A stretch of DNA of 64,000 bases from Lacticaseibacillus suibinensis (GTDB lineage: Bacteria > Bacillota > Bacilli > Lactobacillales > Lactobacillaceae). Position numbers and translations under genes: made by a program. Below are positions 53,211-61,635 of this stretch, one piece after another. The stretch covers positions 47,199 to 111,198 of the forward strand of contig NZ_RHOK01000007.1 of the NCBI RefSeq assembly GCF_003946175.1, given 5' to 3'. The number at the start of each line of letters is the position of its first letter. The first letter of the stretch is position 1. Under the pieces are notes generated by a model, which was given only the letters and a program-made list of their open reading frames with translations, was not told where the DNA came from and did no database searches.

Positions 53211-53798
53211 ATGACCCAAGACAATCAAGAGTTACTGCGCTTGTTTGGTCGGCTCTTCCGCCAGCGTGGTTTCGTGCAAAGCGCCGTCTGGAATTTACGC
53301 ACCGCTAATCAAGATAACGAGGAACGCGGGCAGCTGCGCCTGCTCCGGCTCATCGCCGAACGTCAACAATTGACCAATTCTGAAATCGTTGAGGCGCTGG
53401 ACATTCGCCCCAGCTCCGCCAGTGCTTTGGTCGCCAAACTCGAAGCCAGCGGCCTCGTCAAACGCGAGCCATCCGCCGCTGACGGCCGCGTCATGCTCAT
53501 CAGTCTGACTGATGATGGTCAAGCCTTTATCGCCTCAGCACGAGGAGAAAAAGATAAATTGGCCGATACACTGTTCGCCGGCTTAGCGGCTGATGAACAG
53601 GCCCAGTTAACCACGCTACTCCGCAAACTCGTCACCAGCCTGGAAGCTAATGATGCTGATGGCGCCGCAGATGACTATTTCAAACAGCTTGGCCCCTTTG
53701 GCCCTCATCGTGGTGGCCGCGGCCATCGCCCTCATCATGGTTGGGGCGACCCGCGGTTTAACCGGCCCTTCCCTGGGTCTGATGATGAAGACCGATAA
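53211..53798 (+). CDS. MarR-family regulator with His-rich C-terminal tail
   Basis: 195 aa. Winged helix NSEIVEALDIRPSSASALVAKLEASGLVKREPSAADGR (residues about 62-98) in the MarR fold. The last 35 residues are rich in His, Gly and Arg (GPHRGGRGHRPHHGW) and acidic at the end, unusual for MarR proteins and suggestive of metal binding. Divergent from the P1B ATPase operon, it is the likely metal-responsive regulator of that operon. AAGGAAGG site. Confidence 0.87.
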   Translation: MTQDNQELLRLFGRLFRQRGFVQSAVWNLRTANQDNEERGQLRLLRLIAERQQLTNSEIVEALDIRPSSASALVAKLEASGLVKREPSAADGRVMLISLTDDGQAFIASARGEKDKLADTLFAGLAADEQAQLTTLLRKLVTSLEANDADGAADDYFKQLGPFGPHRGGRGHRPHHGWGDPRFNRPFPGSDDEDR

Positions 53799-53862
53799 TA
53801 CCCTTGACGCAGGGCTCTGGCGATAAACTCTGGCCACTACTACTCAACCAATCTAACCAACC

Positions 53863-53901
53863 AAAATAGGCTCACCCGACCGCTGTCAGGTGAGCCTTTT
53901 T
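53863..53901 (+). terminator. Terminator between MarR-type and phosphodiesterase genes
   Basis: AGGCTCACC (53868-53876) pairs with GGTGAGCCT (53889-53897), with A and T tracts on both sides; probably bidirectional. Confidence 0.8.
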
Positions 53902-53934
53902 AGTCCCTCGTAAGCCGCAGGGGGTCCGTGTTCA

Positions 53935-55725
53935 TCAGTACGAGTTGCCAATCACCGGATCTCCAAAGTCATCCAACGTTGTGGCGAACAAACGCAGCCG
54001 CTGGGCGTAACTGGGATGGTTACTTTGCTCGGCAATCACTTGCTTGAGCTCGCTCAGATTGTCGGTGATAATGCCGTCGACATCTTCAAACAGCATCTGC
54101 GCCATGGTGTCGGGATCATTGACGGTCCAGGCCCAGACGCTTTGATGCTGGGCATGCACGGTATCGACCAGCTCTGAATCCAGCGTGGTCTCCTCAACGG
54201 TGTAGCCAGACAGGTCGGTCTGCGGCGCCACCAGACTGAACGGCATGATAAAACCGGCATAGAGCTTAGGCACGCGCTGATGTAGCTCAGTCATCAGTTT
54301 GTAGCTCAACGAATGTATCCGGTCATGATCAGCCACCAGCCGTTTGGCATAGCGGCTGATAAAATGATCCAGCATCTGGGGGCTGTCACCTGGCGCCGGT
54401 TTCAACTCAACAATCAGTTTTTGATTGAGCCTTTCAGCCGCGGTTAAGTAGTCATCGAAACTGGCGAGCTTGGCGGCGTGACCGTTTTCGCGCACGGTGA
54501 TTTGCTTTAGCTGAGCGAGCGTCAGCTGGTGCGGCGTACGGTTGATGCCAGCCAACGCCTTTAAATTTTCATCGTGCAGCACAATGAACTGACCGTCTTT
54601 GGTTTCATGCAGATCCATTTCAACAAAATCAGGCCTCTCCGCTGCGGTTTTGCGTAGCGCTGGAATGGTGTTTTGTACCCCGTTGCCTGCATCAACCCCG
54701 CGGTGGGAAATGGTCAGCGGGTGCTCGGCCAAGGCACCAGTCATATAAAAGGCCCCAAACGCAGCCATAATCACCACCACAGCGCCGCCGGACACCAGCA
54801 CGATGATCCGGCGCAGCCAATGGTGCTTATTCGGAATCGGGCGGATGGCAGGCCGAAGCTCATCAGGCGCCACGAGAAACAGCAAGTATAAAACGCTGGA
54901 CGCCCCGCCTAACAGTGTCTGCCCCGCCAGCAGCAGCGTGAGTAACACGACTGCGGCGGGAAAGGCGATGGCCGTCCGATCAAGCAGCGTCTGCAGTCCG
55001 ATCAGGCCGCTAGACCACACCCAGCCCACCAACGTCGCCCCTACCGTCAGCAACAACAGCCGCCAAGAATAGCGCCAAAACTTACCACGGGTCTGGTGCC
55101 AGGACTGCCGCGCCGCGGTGAGGAGCGGCTGGTCCCGCAAAATTGTGTTCGGCAGCACTCGCACCCACCGCAGCCCAAGGTAAGCCGCCGCCCCATAGAA
55201 AACCGCCACCAGAATGGCGAAAAGCGGCTTCGTGCCCAGCCAATCCAGCACAAACGCTGGAATCTTCACCTTATTCAGCAAGGCCGACTGCACGACCACC
55301 CCAGCGAAAGGAACAATTAATAAGAGATAAATCACAAAAAAGCCGAAACTCGATGGCCGCAGGTGGCGCAGATCTGCCAGGCCTTCGCGGACAATGCCCC
55401 GCACGCCTAGCCCTTCACGCTGCTGAATGCTGGCAATGCCGCCCAGCAGCACCGCGAACTGCAGATACACCAACACCAACAGCAACACTAGCAGCATCAG
55501 CAGTAACGCCGTAGCACCTGGGTGATGCAGCAGGACGAAAGTAAAGTTATCCACGCCAAGGTAGGGAATTCCGGCTTGGCGCAAGATGCCGGCAGTGGCC
55601 CACCGCATCAGCGGTACGGCGACCCCGGCAGTCGCCGCAGCCACCAGTTCAACCAGTAAAAGATAACTGCCCCAGCGGGAGAAAAATTCTCGCATCAGCG
55701 AATTTATGTAGCGTAATGATTTCAT
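53935..55725 (-). CDS. Membrane-anchored glycerophosphodiester phosphodiesterase
   Basis: 596 aa. N-terminal membrane domain with about eight hydrophobic segments (to residue 330), then a GDPD TIM barrel: HRGVDAGNGVQNTIPAL (catalytic His, about 343), DFVEMDLHETKDGQFIVLHDENL (metal Glu/Asp and second His) and IVELKP. It hydrolyses glycerophosphodiesters or lipoteichoic-acid-like polymers at the outer face. GGAGGACACTCA precedes the ATG. Monocistronic. Confidence 0.93.
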   Translation of the reverse strand: MKSLRYINSLMREFFSRWGSYLLLVELVAAATAGVAVPLMRWATAGILRQAGIPYLGVDNFTFVLLHHPGATALLLMLLVLLLVLVYLQFAVLLGGIASIQQREGLGVRGIVREGLADLRHLRPSSFGFFVIYLLLIVPFAGVVVQSALLNKVKIPAFVLDWLGTKPLFAILVAVFYGAAAYLGLRWVRVLPNTILRDQPLLTAARQSWHQTRGKFWRYSWRLLLLTVGATLVGWVWSSGLIGLQTLLDRTAIAFPAAVVLLTLLLAGQTLLGGASSVLYLLFLVAPDELRPAIRPIPNKHHWLRRIIVLVSGGAVVVIMAAFGAFYMTGALAEHPLTISHRGVDAGNGVQNTIPALRKTAAERPDFVEMDLHETKDGQFIVLHDENLKALAGINRTPHQLTLAQLKQITVRENGHAAKLASFDDYLTAAERLNQKLIVELKPAPGDSPQMLDHFISRYAKRLVADHDRIHSLSYKLMTELHQRVPKLYAGFIMPFSLVAPQTDLSGYTVEETTLDSELVDTVHAQHQSVWAWTVNDPDTMAQMLFEDVDGIITDNLSELKQVIAEQSNHPSYAQRLRLFATTLDDFGDPVIGNSY

Positions 55726-55873
55726 TGAGTGTCCTCCATCGCTCTAAGTATAACGCGCGGTGGTTGTTTGCGCCTCCTGCTGCAGGCGGACCGAGGCTTG
55801 TCGGATAACAAAATGGTGGCATTAGGCCGCCAAGGCGCGCATACTAGGCGCAAAATCAGAGGAGGCCTGCTCC

Positions 55874-56344
55874 ATGCAAACCAAATTATTTCCTTATATT
55901 GCTTATCCCAACGCTAAGGCAGCTATCACTTATTATGAGGAGGCATTCGGCGCCACGAACACCTACCGCTTAAGCCCGACGCCAGACCAGGCCAGTCAGT
56001 TCGGCATCCCGGCCGACGCTGACCTGAACGAGCTGACCATGCACGGCGGCTTCACCATTTTGGGGGCCGAGATTCAATGTGCCGACGCTTTTAATGGCGC
56101 CAGCGCCCCAGCCCAGCAACAAATCACCTTGGAGCTGGATATTAACTCAGAGGACCCCGCCAGTGCGGCCGCCGCCGATGCACTGTGGGCGCGGCTCGAG
56201 GCGAAACGAGCCGTGACGGTGACCATGCCTTATGCCGAGCAGTTTTGGGGCGGCAAAATGGGCCAGTTCACGGACCGCTATGGCGTGACCTGGATGCTGC
56301 ATGCGCAGCCCTGGTCACAGAAGGTGGAAAATCAGCTCCGCTAA
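55874..56344 (+). CDS. VOC-family (PhnB/glyoxalase-like) protein
   Basis: 156 aa. FPYIAYPNAKAAITYYEEAFGA at the start and FWGGKMGQFTDRYGVTWML at the end are typical of PhnB-like vicinal-oxygen-chelate proteins. These often lack known substrate; metal ligands are not obvious. AGAGGAGG site. Own terminator follows. Confidence 0.88.
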   Translation: MQTKLFPYIAYPNAKAAITYYEEAFGATNTYRLSPTPDQASQFGIPADADLNELTMHGGFTILGAEIQCADAFNGASAPAQQQITLELDINSEDPASAAAADALWARLEAKRAVTVTMPYAEQFWGGKMGQFTDRYGVTWMLHAQPWSQKVENQLR

Positions 56345-56378
56345 GCCGGGTATTTCCCGGGCAATATCACCCCATACA

Positions 56379-56414
56379 AAACTCGCTCAAGCCAACGTTG
56401 GCTTGAGCGAGTTT
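56379..56414. terminator. Bidirectional terminator
   Basis: A 36-bp perfect palindrome centred at 56396/56397 (arm AACTCGCTCAAGCCAAC) with A/T ends between converging genes. Confidence 0.88.
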
Positions 56415-56430
56415 GCATTCAGGCGGTTGC

Positions 56431-56892
56431 TTAGTATGCCCCTTTAATGACAAAATAGCTGCCGCGAATGGTGCCGGCGAGCTTCGACTTTTGCCGAGCA
56501 AACTTGAACTTGTCAGCCAGCTCTGCCGGCACAGCCATGCCATCTGAGAGTTTGAACCCAACGGCGCGCTTGCCACCATCAGCTAGCGTGTAGAGCACGT
56601 TGATGGCGAGGCCGTCTTCGTAGAACACATAGGTCCAGCGCACGCCTTCGACCTCTAGCTGAGCCACTTCAAGCGGCTTGGCGGCGATCACGACCGCTTT
56701 TTCTTTCAAAATCGTCGCCACATAGGCCACAAGCTCTGGCCGCTCTGCCGCTGGTTCAGTGGTGAAAGGCACCTTATATTTGTTCCAGAAGTAGCGCGCC
56801 TCATTTGCGCGCAAACCAGCCAGGGCCGGTGCGACTGGCGAGCTGGTCAAGCCCACTTCGCTGACGGTTTTAAAATCCACAGTATATGCCAT
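56431..56892 (-). CDS. Conserved hypothetical protein next to multicopper oxidase
   Basis: 153 aa from the ATG at 56892, 8 nt after GAGG. Soluble, mixed alpha/beta, no signal peptide or membrane segment; not a family I can name. It lies 29 bp after the multicopper oxidase gene on the same strand and is probably cotranscribed with it. Confidence 0.72.
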   Translation of the reverse strand: MAYTVDFKTVSEVGLTSSPVAPALAGLRANEARYFWNKYKVPFTTEPAAERPELVAYVATILKEKAVVIAAKPLEVAQLEVEGVRWTYVFYEDGLAINVLYTLADGGKRAVGFKLSDGMAVPAELADKFKFARQKSKLAGTIRGSYFVIKGAY

Positions 56893-56921
56893 CGGGTTAT
56901 CCTCGGTTTCGTTAAGTTGGG

Positions 56922-58457
56922 CTACATCTTCATGCCCATTTTCATATAAGAATCCATCCCTGCCATCCACATCGTCTTGGGATCGACGCCGCGTTCTTCG
57001 GCAAAGGCCTTAGTCAGGGTATCCATATCCATCAACTTGTACTTAGGCATTGGCCGATTCGGGTCGTAGGACTGAATCTGGGCCATCATGCCGCCGTCTT
57101 CGTGTTCGATGATGTGGCAATGATACATGTAGACGCCAGGTAGGTCAAACCGCACCAGAATGCGCACCGTTTCGCCGGGGTTCACGCCGACCGTATCTTT
57201 GTAACCATGCTCATTCGGGTAAGGGGCGCCGCCATTGCGGGAAATCACCAGGAACTGGGTGCCATGCACATGGAACGGGTGCACCATGCCGCCATGCATC
57301 GTATTGGTATTGGAGATATCCCAGTACTGCGCGAGCCCAATCGGCTGCGTGGCATCAATGCGTTGCATATTGAACTTCTTACCATCCAGCGCCACGGCCT
57401 CATCCATGCCACTCATCACGACTTTACGCACCGGCGTGGTTGGCAAGACCTTCGGCGCATGAATCTCAAGTAGGTGGTCAGGTAAAACGCGATCATCGGC
57501 GGCAAATTCATGAATCTTAAAGGTCACAATCGGCACATCATCCGAATACAGAGTCACCGTATCGCCTGGTTTGTGGCCTTTGAAGTCAACAATGATTTCG
57601 GCCCGCTCCGCGCAGGTCAGCATTAAATGGGTCAGCTGCACGGGTTCTGGCAGCAAGCTGGAGTCGCTAGCGATTTGCGTGAATTCAAGGTCGTCGGAAA
57701 AATGCAGCCGCCACTCGCGCCGGTTCGCGCCATCGAGAATGCGGAAGCGGATTTTTTGCCGCGTAACATCGAAGTATGGGTTAATGGTCCCGTTGATCAT
57801 TGCAGTAGGACCTTGCACGCCATCTGGATCATAATCCGCGTGATAATCCCATTGGTTATCTTCGTGGAAGCGGCGATCCTGCAGCACGAGCGGAATGTCA
57901 TCCACGCCATAGTCATGCGGAATCGGCAGGTTCAACTCATGGTCATCATGCACAATCACCATTGCGGCCAAGCCATGCCACACTTGCTCCGCCGTAGAAG
58001 GACAAGGATGCGCGTGCAACCAAGTCGTCGCCGCCGGCTGATCCAAGGTGAAATCGATTTGTTTGCTTTCGCCTGGATAAACTGGCGCATGGCAGCCCCC
58101 ATCCACGTAAGGACCGGAAACCGCGAGCCCATGCCAGTGGAAAGTGGTGAGCTCATCGAGTTCGTTTTTCAAGGTGATGTGGATATGCTTGCCCACTTTG
58201 AACGCAAAGGTCGTGCCCAACAGCGGGGCGTTATAACCCCAAGTCTTGGTCTTTGCTCCTGGCAGTAGCTGGGTTTCCCCTTTCTGCGCCGTCAAGGTGT
58301 AGTAAGCATCCGTGTCGGTTTCGGAATCCGGCTGCACCAGCGCCGGAATGGCGAGTGGCTGTGCCGGCGCGTCTGCGACCTCAAGCGGGATATAGCCGCC
58401 ATCGTGTGTGTTGTATGCTGGTTCGTCGAAAAAGTAGTCCTTGTAGACCGTTGCCAT
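56922..58457 (-). CDS. Multicopper oxidase (laccase-like)
   Basis: 511 aa, three cupredoxin domains. All copper-binding patterns are visible: HWHG (about 104), WLHAHPCPSTAEQVWHG (about 145-160), HPFHVHG (about 395) and HCHIIEHEDGGMM (about 455-467) with the T1 Cys, His and axial Met. No Sec or Tat signal, so it is probably cytoplasmic. Substrates could be phenolics, Cu(I), Mn(II) or Fe(II). ATG at 58457 follows AGGGGAGA. A TTAACACCT/AGGTGTAAG repeat in the divergent intergenic region may be an operator. Confidence 0.93.
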   Translation of the reverse strand: MATVYKDYFFDEPAYNTHDGGYIPLEVADAPAQPLAIPALVQPDSETDTDAYYTLTAQKGETQLLPGAKTKTWGYNAPLLGTTFAFKVGKHIHITLKNELDELTTFHWHGLAVSGPYVDGGCHAPVYPGESKQIDFTLDQPAATTWLHAHPCPSTAEQVWHGLAAMVIVHDDHELNLPIPHDYGVDDIPLVLQDRRFHEDNQWDYHADYDPDGVQGPTAMINGTINPYFDVTRQKIRFRILDGANRREWRLHFSDDLEFTQIASDSSLLPEPVQLTHLMLTCAERAEIIVDFKGHKPGDTVTLYSDDVPIVTFKIHEFAADDRVLPDHLLEIHAPKVLPTTPVRKVVMSGMDEAVALDGKKFNMQRIDATQPIGLAQYWDISNTNTMHGGMVHPFHVHGTQFLVISRNGGAPYPNEHGYKDTVGVNPGETVRILVRFDLPGVYMYHCHIIEHEDGGMMAQIQSYDPNRPMPKYKLMDMDTLTKAFAEERGVDPKTMWMAGMDSYMKMGMKM

Positions 58458-58555
58458 TCAAATCTCCCCTTTCATACGCCTTGATTTTAACACCTACACC
58501 GGCTGTCTTGAAAGGTGTAAGATAGAATCGTTCTAAACAAGAAGGAGACGATATT

Positions 58556-58705
58556 GTGTCAAAACTCAAAGCTTGGATCATGGTCATCCTCAATTTGCTG
58601 TTAATTTACCTCGTTGCCACCAATAGTATGTGGGCCATGTGGTTAATGGCAATCATTATGCTTTTAGACGCGCTGATGGGATTGTGGATGGCGTATCAGA
58701 AATAG
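58556..58705 (+). CDS. Small membrane protein (49 aa)
   Basis: GTG start at 58556, 8 nt after AAGGAG. Two hydrophobic segments (IMVILNLLLIYLVAT and WAMWLMAIIMLLDALMGLWM) connected by a short turn: a small two-span protein. Divergent from the multicopper oxidase gene and followed 31 bp later by an acetyltransferase gene. Function unknown. Confidence 0.6.
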   Translation: MSKLKAWIMVILNLLLIYLVATNSMWAMWLMAIIMLLDALMGLWMAYQK

Positions 58706-58736
58706 ACAACAGAAAACGAAACTGGAGCATTCCTTT

Positions 58737-59192
58737 ATGTCTGTACTCACCATTTCCCCAGTGACTGATGAAAACCGGCGAGCGGTCATCGCGTTGCAAG
58801 TCACGCCTAGTCAAACTACTTTCATCGAATCTAATGCCGAATCACTTACTGAGGTACAAGACACTCCGCAATTCGATTGGCACCCCTTGGCTCTCCTTCG
58901 TGCTAACGTCGTGGTGGGGTTTGCCATGATTGGCGCCTATAACGCTGAAGCAGGCTATATCTGGTTAGATCGGTTTATGATTGATAGTCGGCTGCAACAC
59001 CAGGGCCTAGGCAACCGTTTTTTGCCCCTTATCTGCAAATACATCGTCGAGCAATGGCCAGTGAAAGATATTGTACTAAGCTACAATCCAACCAACCGAA
59101 TAGCCGCAACGTTTTATGCCAAACACGGTTTTATTGTGGTGCCTGATATGAACGATAATGGTGACACCATGGCCGTTCTGCATGTGCGTTAG
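58737..59192 (+). CDS. GNAT-family N-acetyltransferase (SpeG/BltD-like)
   Basis: 151 aa. The acetyl-CoA loop appears as IDSRLQHQGLGNRF (motif Q/RxxGxG/A) near residue 84, followed by NPTNRIAATFYAKHGF. Overall similar to diamine or polyamine acetyltransferases. No GG-rich ribosome site directly visible; the ATG follows a weak GGAGC. Confidence 0.88.
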   Translation: MSVLTISPVTDENRRAVIALQVTPSQTTFIESNAESLTEVQDTPQFDWHPLALLRANVVVGFAMIGAYNAEAGYIWLDRFMIDSRLQHQGLGNRFLPLICKYIVEQWPVKDIVLSYNPTNRIAATFYAKHGFIVVPDMNDNGDTMAVLHVR

Positions 59193-59229
59193 TGACAGCG
59201 CGCTATTTTAAAGGATAGGCTGCTCATCC

Positions 59230-59390
59230 GACTAAATGCGGCGTCGCTTCGCTGCCTGTTTAGTTGCGCTACCCGAGGCTAACGCCTGAGCGATTAGCTA
59301 CGGCTCGAACACCGAAGCCAAAGCGCGGCTTCAGTGCCCGAACCTAGGCTACTCGTCAGGCTAAGACCAGCCTCGCTTCGCTGCCTTTTA
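59230..59390. repeat. Multi-hairpin element, copy B
   Basis: Aligns with the second half of the element at 12.27-12.54 kb: TAGTTGCGCT, AACGCCTGAGCGATTAGCTACG, CGAAGCC, CGGCTTCA, CTCGTCAGGCTAA and a CGCTGCCT end are shared. Stems CGAGGCT/AGCCTCG and GAAGCC/GGCTTC reform with changed bases. An upstream hairpin (ACTAAA...TTTAGT) replaces the GC-rich one of copy A. Non-coding, between the acetyltransferase and lipase-like genes. Confidence 0.7.
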
Positions 59391-59422
59391 CTTTTATGGC
59401 ATAATAACAGCGAGGTGATTTT

Positions 59423-60547
59423 ATGCAGTCGATGCTAGATTTCGCGCAAGCGCATGCCGAGGTTTCGTTCAACGAGCTACCCCTGACGCCAGTGGATGGC
59501 GTGATTTTGGCGCAGCTCGCGTATTTTGCCTTCGATCAGTTGCCGACTGCTAGCGGCATGCTGGGCGGGTTGACTAAGCCCAAGCAAATCACGCTTTTGA
59601 CCCAGGACACCTGGCGGCCAGAAGCCAATGCCCAGCTGCTCCACACGCTGGCCACAGCGCCGCGGTATCAGCACATTATTTGGCACGACCAGGTGCAACA
59701 ACTGGATCTCGATGCCCAAAAGCAATTTTCCGCCATTACCTTCAGCCTGCCGAACCAGCAGCAGTATCTCGCTTTCCGTGGCACGCGCGCGGCGTTTGTC
59801 GACTGGAAGGAAGATTTCAACATGGCCTACATGCAGACCATCCCTTCCCAAAAAGCGGCCTTGGCCTATCTCAAAACCATTGCGGCCGCTTATCCCGGCC
59901 CGCTCATCCTGGGCGGGCATTCCAAAGGTGGGACGCTCGCGACCTACGCCTTCGTCAAGGCGCCTAAACACCTGCAAACGCGCATTACTGCCACTTTCAA
60001 CGCCGATGGCCCCGGCCTGGGTGAAGCCTTGCCAGAGGCGCTGATGAGCCGCTTGCACAAGCTCGTACCGCAAACCAGCTTGATTGGCACCTTGTTTGAC
60101 CCCACCGCTAGTTTTTCAGTAGTCAAAAGCGACGCCCATGGCTTTGGACAGCATGACCCGTTTAGCTGGGAAGTGGCGGATCAGGATTTCGTGTTTCTGC
60201 CCAAAACCGACCAGCTGTCGCAACTCGCGCAAACCACGATTGCCACCTGGACCGCTAGCTTGGATGAGGCAACCAAAGAGGCGTGTCTCAACGCTGCTTA
60301 CGCGCTCATCACGCAAACAGATGCCAGTTCCTTTGCCGAACTGAAAGCCGACTGGCCGCATAATGCCCAAGCCATTTTTAGTGGTCTGCGTCATGGTGAC
60401 CCCATGGCCCGCCAGCAGTGGCTGTTCGCCATCGGCCAGCTGATTGTAGCCCTGCGCGGGGCAATTTTACCCACCCTGCCCAAACCGCAACGACCGCATT
60501 TCGACTGGCCTTGGGCTAACGCGAAGCACGAAAAAACCGATCAGTAA
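59423..60547 (+). CDS. Mbeg1/DUF2974-like alpha/beta-hydrolase (lipase-like)
   Basis: 374 aa. Typical opening FNELPLTPVDGVILAQLAYFAFDQL, AFRGTRAAFVDWKEDFNMAY and nucleophile elbow GGHSKGGTLATYAF (Ser, about residue 170), followed by FNADGPGL. No signal peptide or membrane span, so a cytosolic esterase or lipase is expected; substrate unknown. GCGAGGTG precedes the ATG. The terminator hairpin overlaps the stop codon. Confidence 0.87.
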   Translation: MQSMLDFAQAHAEVSFNELPLTPVDGVILAQLAYFAFDQLPTASGMLGGLTKPKQITLLTQDTWRPEANAQLLHTLATAPRYQHIIWHDQVQQLDLDAQKQFSAITFSLPNQQQYLAFRGTRAAFVDWKEDFNMAYMQTIPSQKAALAYLKTIAAAYPGPLILGGHSKGGTLATYAFVKAPKHLQTRITATFNADGPGLGEALPEALMSRLHKLVPQTSLIGTLFDPTASFSVVKSDAHGFGQHDPFSWEVADQDFVFLPKTDQLSQLAQTTIATWTASLDEATKEACLNAAYALITQTDASSFAELKADWPHNAQAIFSGLRHGDPMARQQWLFAIGQLIVALRGAILPTLPKPQRPHFDWPWANAKHEKTDQ

Positions 60548-60563
60548 GCGCTGATCGGTTTTT
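60531..60563 (+). terminator. Terminator overlapping the stop of the lipase-like gene
   Basis: AAAAAACCGATCAG (60531-60544) pairs with CTGATCGGTTTTT (60551-60563); the TAA stop lies in the loop. Confidence 0.85.
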
Positions 60564-60591
60564 GATTCATAGCTCATCACAAAGCGGCTAT

Positions 60592-60607
60592 TGTTTCACG
60601 TGAAACA
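60592..60607. other. parS ParB-binding site (perfect)
   Basis: TGTTTCACGTGAAACA between converging genes, 28 bp after the lipase-like terminator. Confidence 0.85.
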
Positions 60608-60647
60608 GGACAACGAAGCGGTCTATCAGGCCCTTGGGCGCGAATCA

Positions 60648-61379
60648 TCAAACTACGACGCGCGCTTTTTCCGCGCGGACAATCAGCATCATCGGGGCCC
60701 GAGTCCAGTCTGCCTTGGCCTCAATGTCGGCGGCACTGCCTCGCGGTTCCGCCACAGCATTCAGTTGCAGGCCACTGCCCAGCACACTGTTAACAATCGT
60801 GCTTAAGGTGTGATGATACTTGGTGACCGTTTGCCCCAGAAATTGCGTCGCCCGCGCGCCTTCATCGAAGTAGTGAGCCACTGGCCACACCCGCTGCCCG
60901 GCCGCAGTGGTTACCCACTGCTCGCTGCCTTCTGCGGTGAACAACGGGTGTTCAATCGTGAACAGCAGCACCCCGCCTGGCGCCAGCATCGTTGCAATGT
61001 GGTGCATCACGGCTGATAGGTCGGCCACGTAATGCAGCGCTAGCGAACTGAGCACCACGTCAAAACTGCTTGGCGCAGCGGTATACGTTGCCAGGTCCCC
61101 TTGCTGATAAGTGATGGCGGGATGGCGGTGGTGCGCCTCGGCCTCGGCCAACATGCGCGCTGAGCTGTCAATGCCCAGCACCGCTTTGGCCCCATGCTCG
61201 GCGGCGTACTGGCAATGCCAGCCGTACCCGCAGCCCAAATCTAGCACCCGTTTCCCTTTGAGGTCCGGTAGCAGCGCCTGAAAATCCGGCCACTCGCCGG
61301 CGGCATCAAGCCCATGCTGACTCCGCGGCATCTTGGCATAGGCGGCAAAGAATTTGGCCTCATCGTATGTATTCGTCAT
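60648..61379 (-). CDS. Class I SAM-dependent methyltransferase
   Basis: 243 aa. SAM motif I VLDLGCGYGWHC (about residue 42), acidic residue in GIDSSARML, motif LSSLALHYV (about 110). Resembles UbiE/COQ5-type small-molecule methyltransferases that use widely different acceptors. GGAGGATGAGC precedes the ATG. Monocistronic. Confidence 0.9.
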   Translation of the reverse strand: MTNTYDEAKFFAAYAKMPRSQHGLDAAGEWPDFQALLPDLKGKRVLDLGCGYGWHCQYAAEHGAKAVLGIDSSARMLAEAEAHHRHPAITYQQGDLATYTAAPSSFDVVLSSLALHYVADLSAVMHHIATMLAPGGVLLFTIEHPLFTAEGSEQWVTTAAGQRVWPVAHYFDEGARATQFLGQTVTKYHHTLSTIVNSVLGSGLQLNAVAEPRGSAADIEAKADWTRAPMMLIVRAEKARVVV

Positions 61380-61569
61380 CGCTCATCCTCCGCTTGGTTT
61401 ACCCTCATTTTAGCGCATTGTTCATTACCCAGCGATAGGTTGAAAGTAGCATCGAATCCAAAGCACGCTTTTTAATCATCGAAAACGCTATCTCGCAAGT
61501 TCCACCGCATACAAGCATTGTACTTTTTTATTATTCAAAAATAACAAACGGTTTATAAGATAACTGATG
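61380..61569. other. Intergenic stretch before the surface-protein gene
   Basis: AT-richer than its surroundings (runs of A and T near 61520-61560). No gene, repeat or operator recognised. Confidence 0.3.
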
Positions 61570-61598
61570 TTGTTTTTCCCTTGGCACCGGCCTACAAT
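61570..61598 (+). promoter_or_regulatory. sigma-A promoter of the surface-protein gene
   Basis: TTGTTT, 17-bp spacer, TACAAT, 37 bp before the ATG at 61636. Confidence 0.6.
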
Positions 61599-61635
61599 GG
61601 TTGCTAGGGGGAACTTTCGCGGATTGGAGGACACT

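Noticed and set aside
61580..61606. TTGGCAC followed by TTGCTA before the adhesin gene, resembling a sigma-54 promoter
   Set aside because: The two blocks are 13 bp apart instead of 5; a TTGTTT-N17-TACAAT sigma-A promoter fits better.
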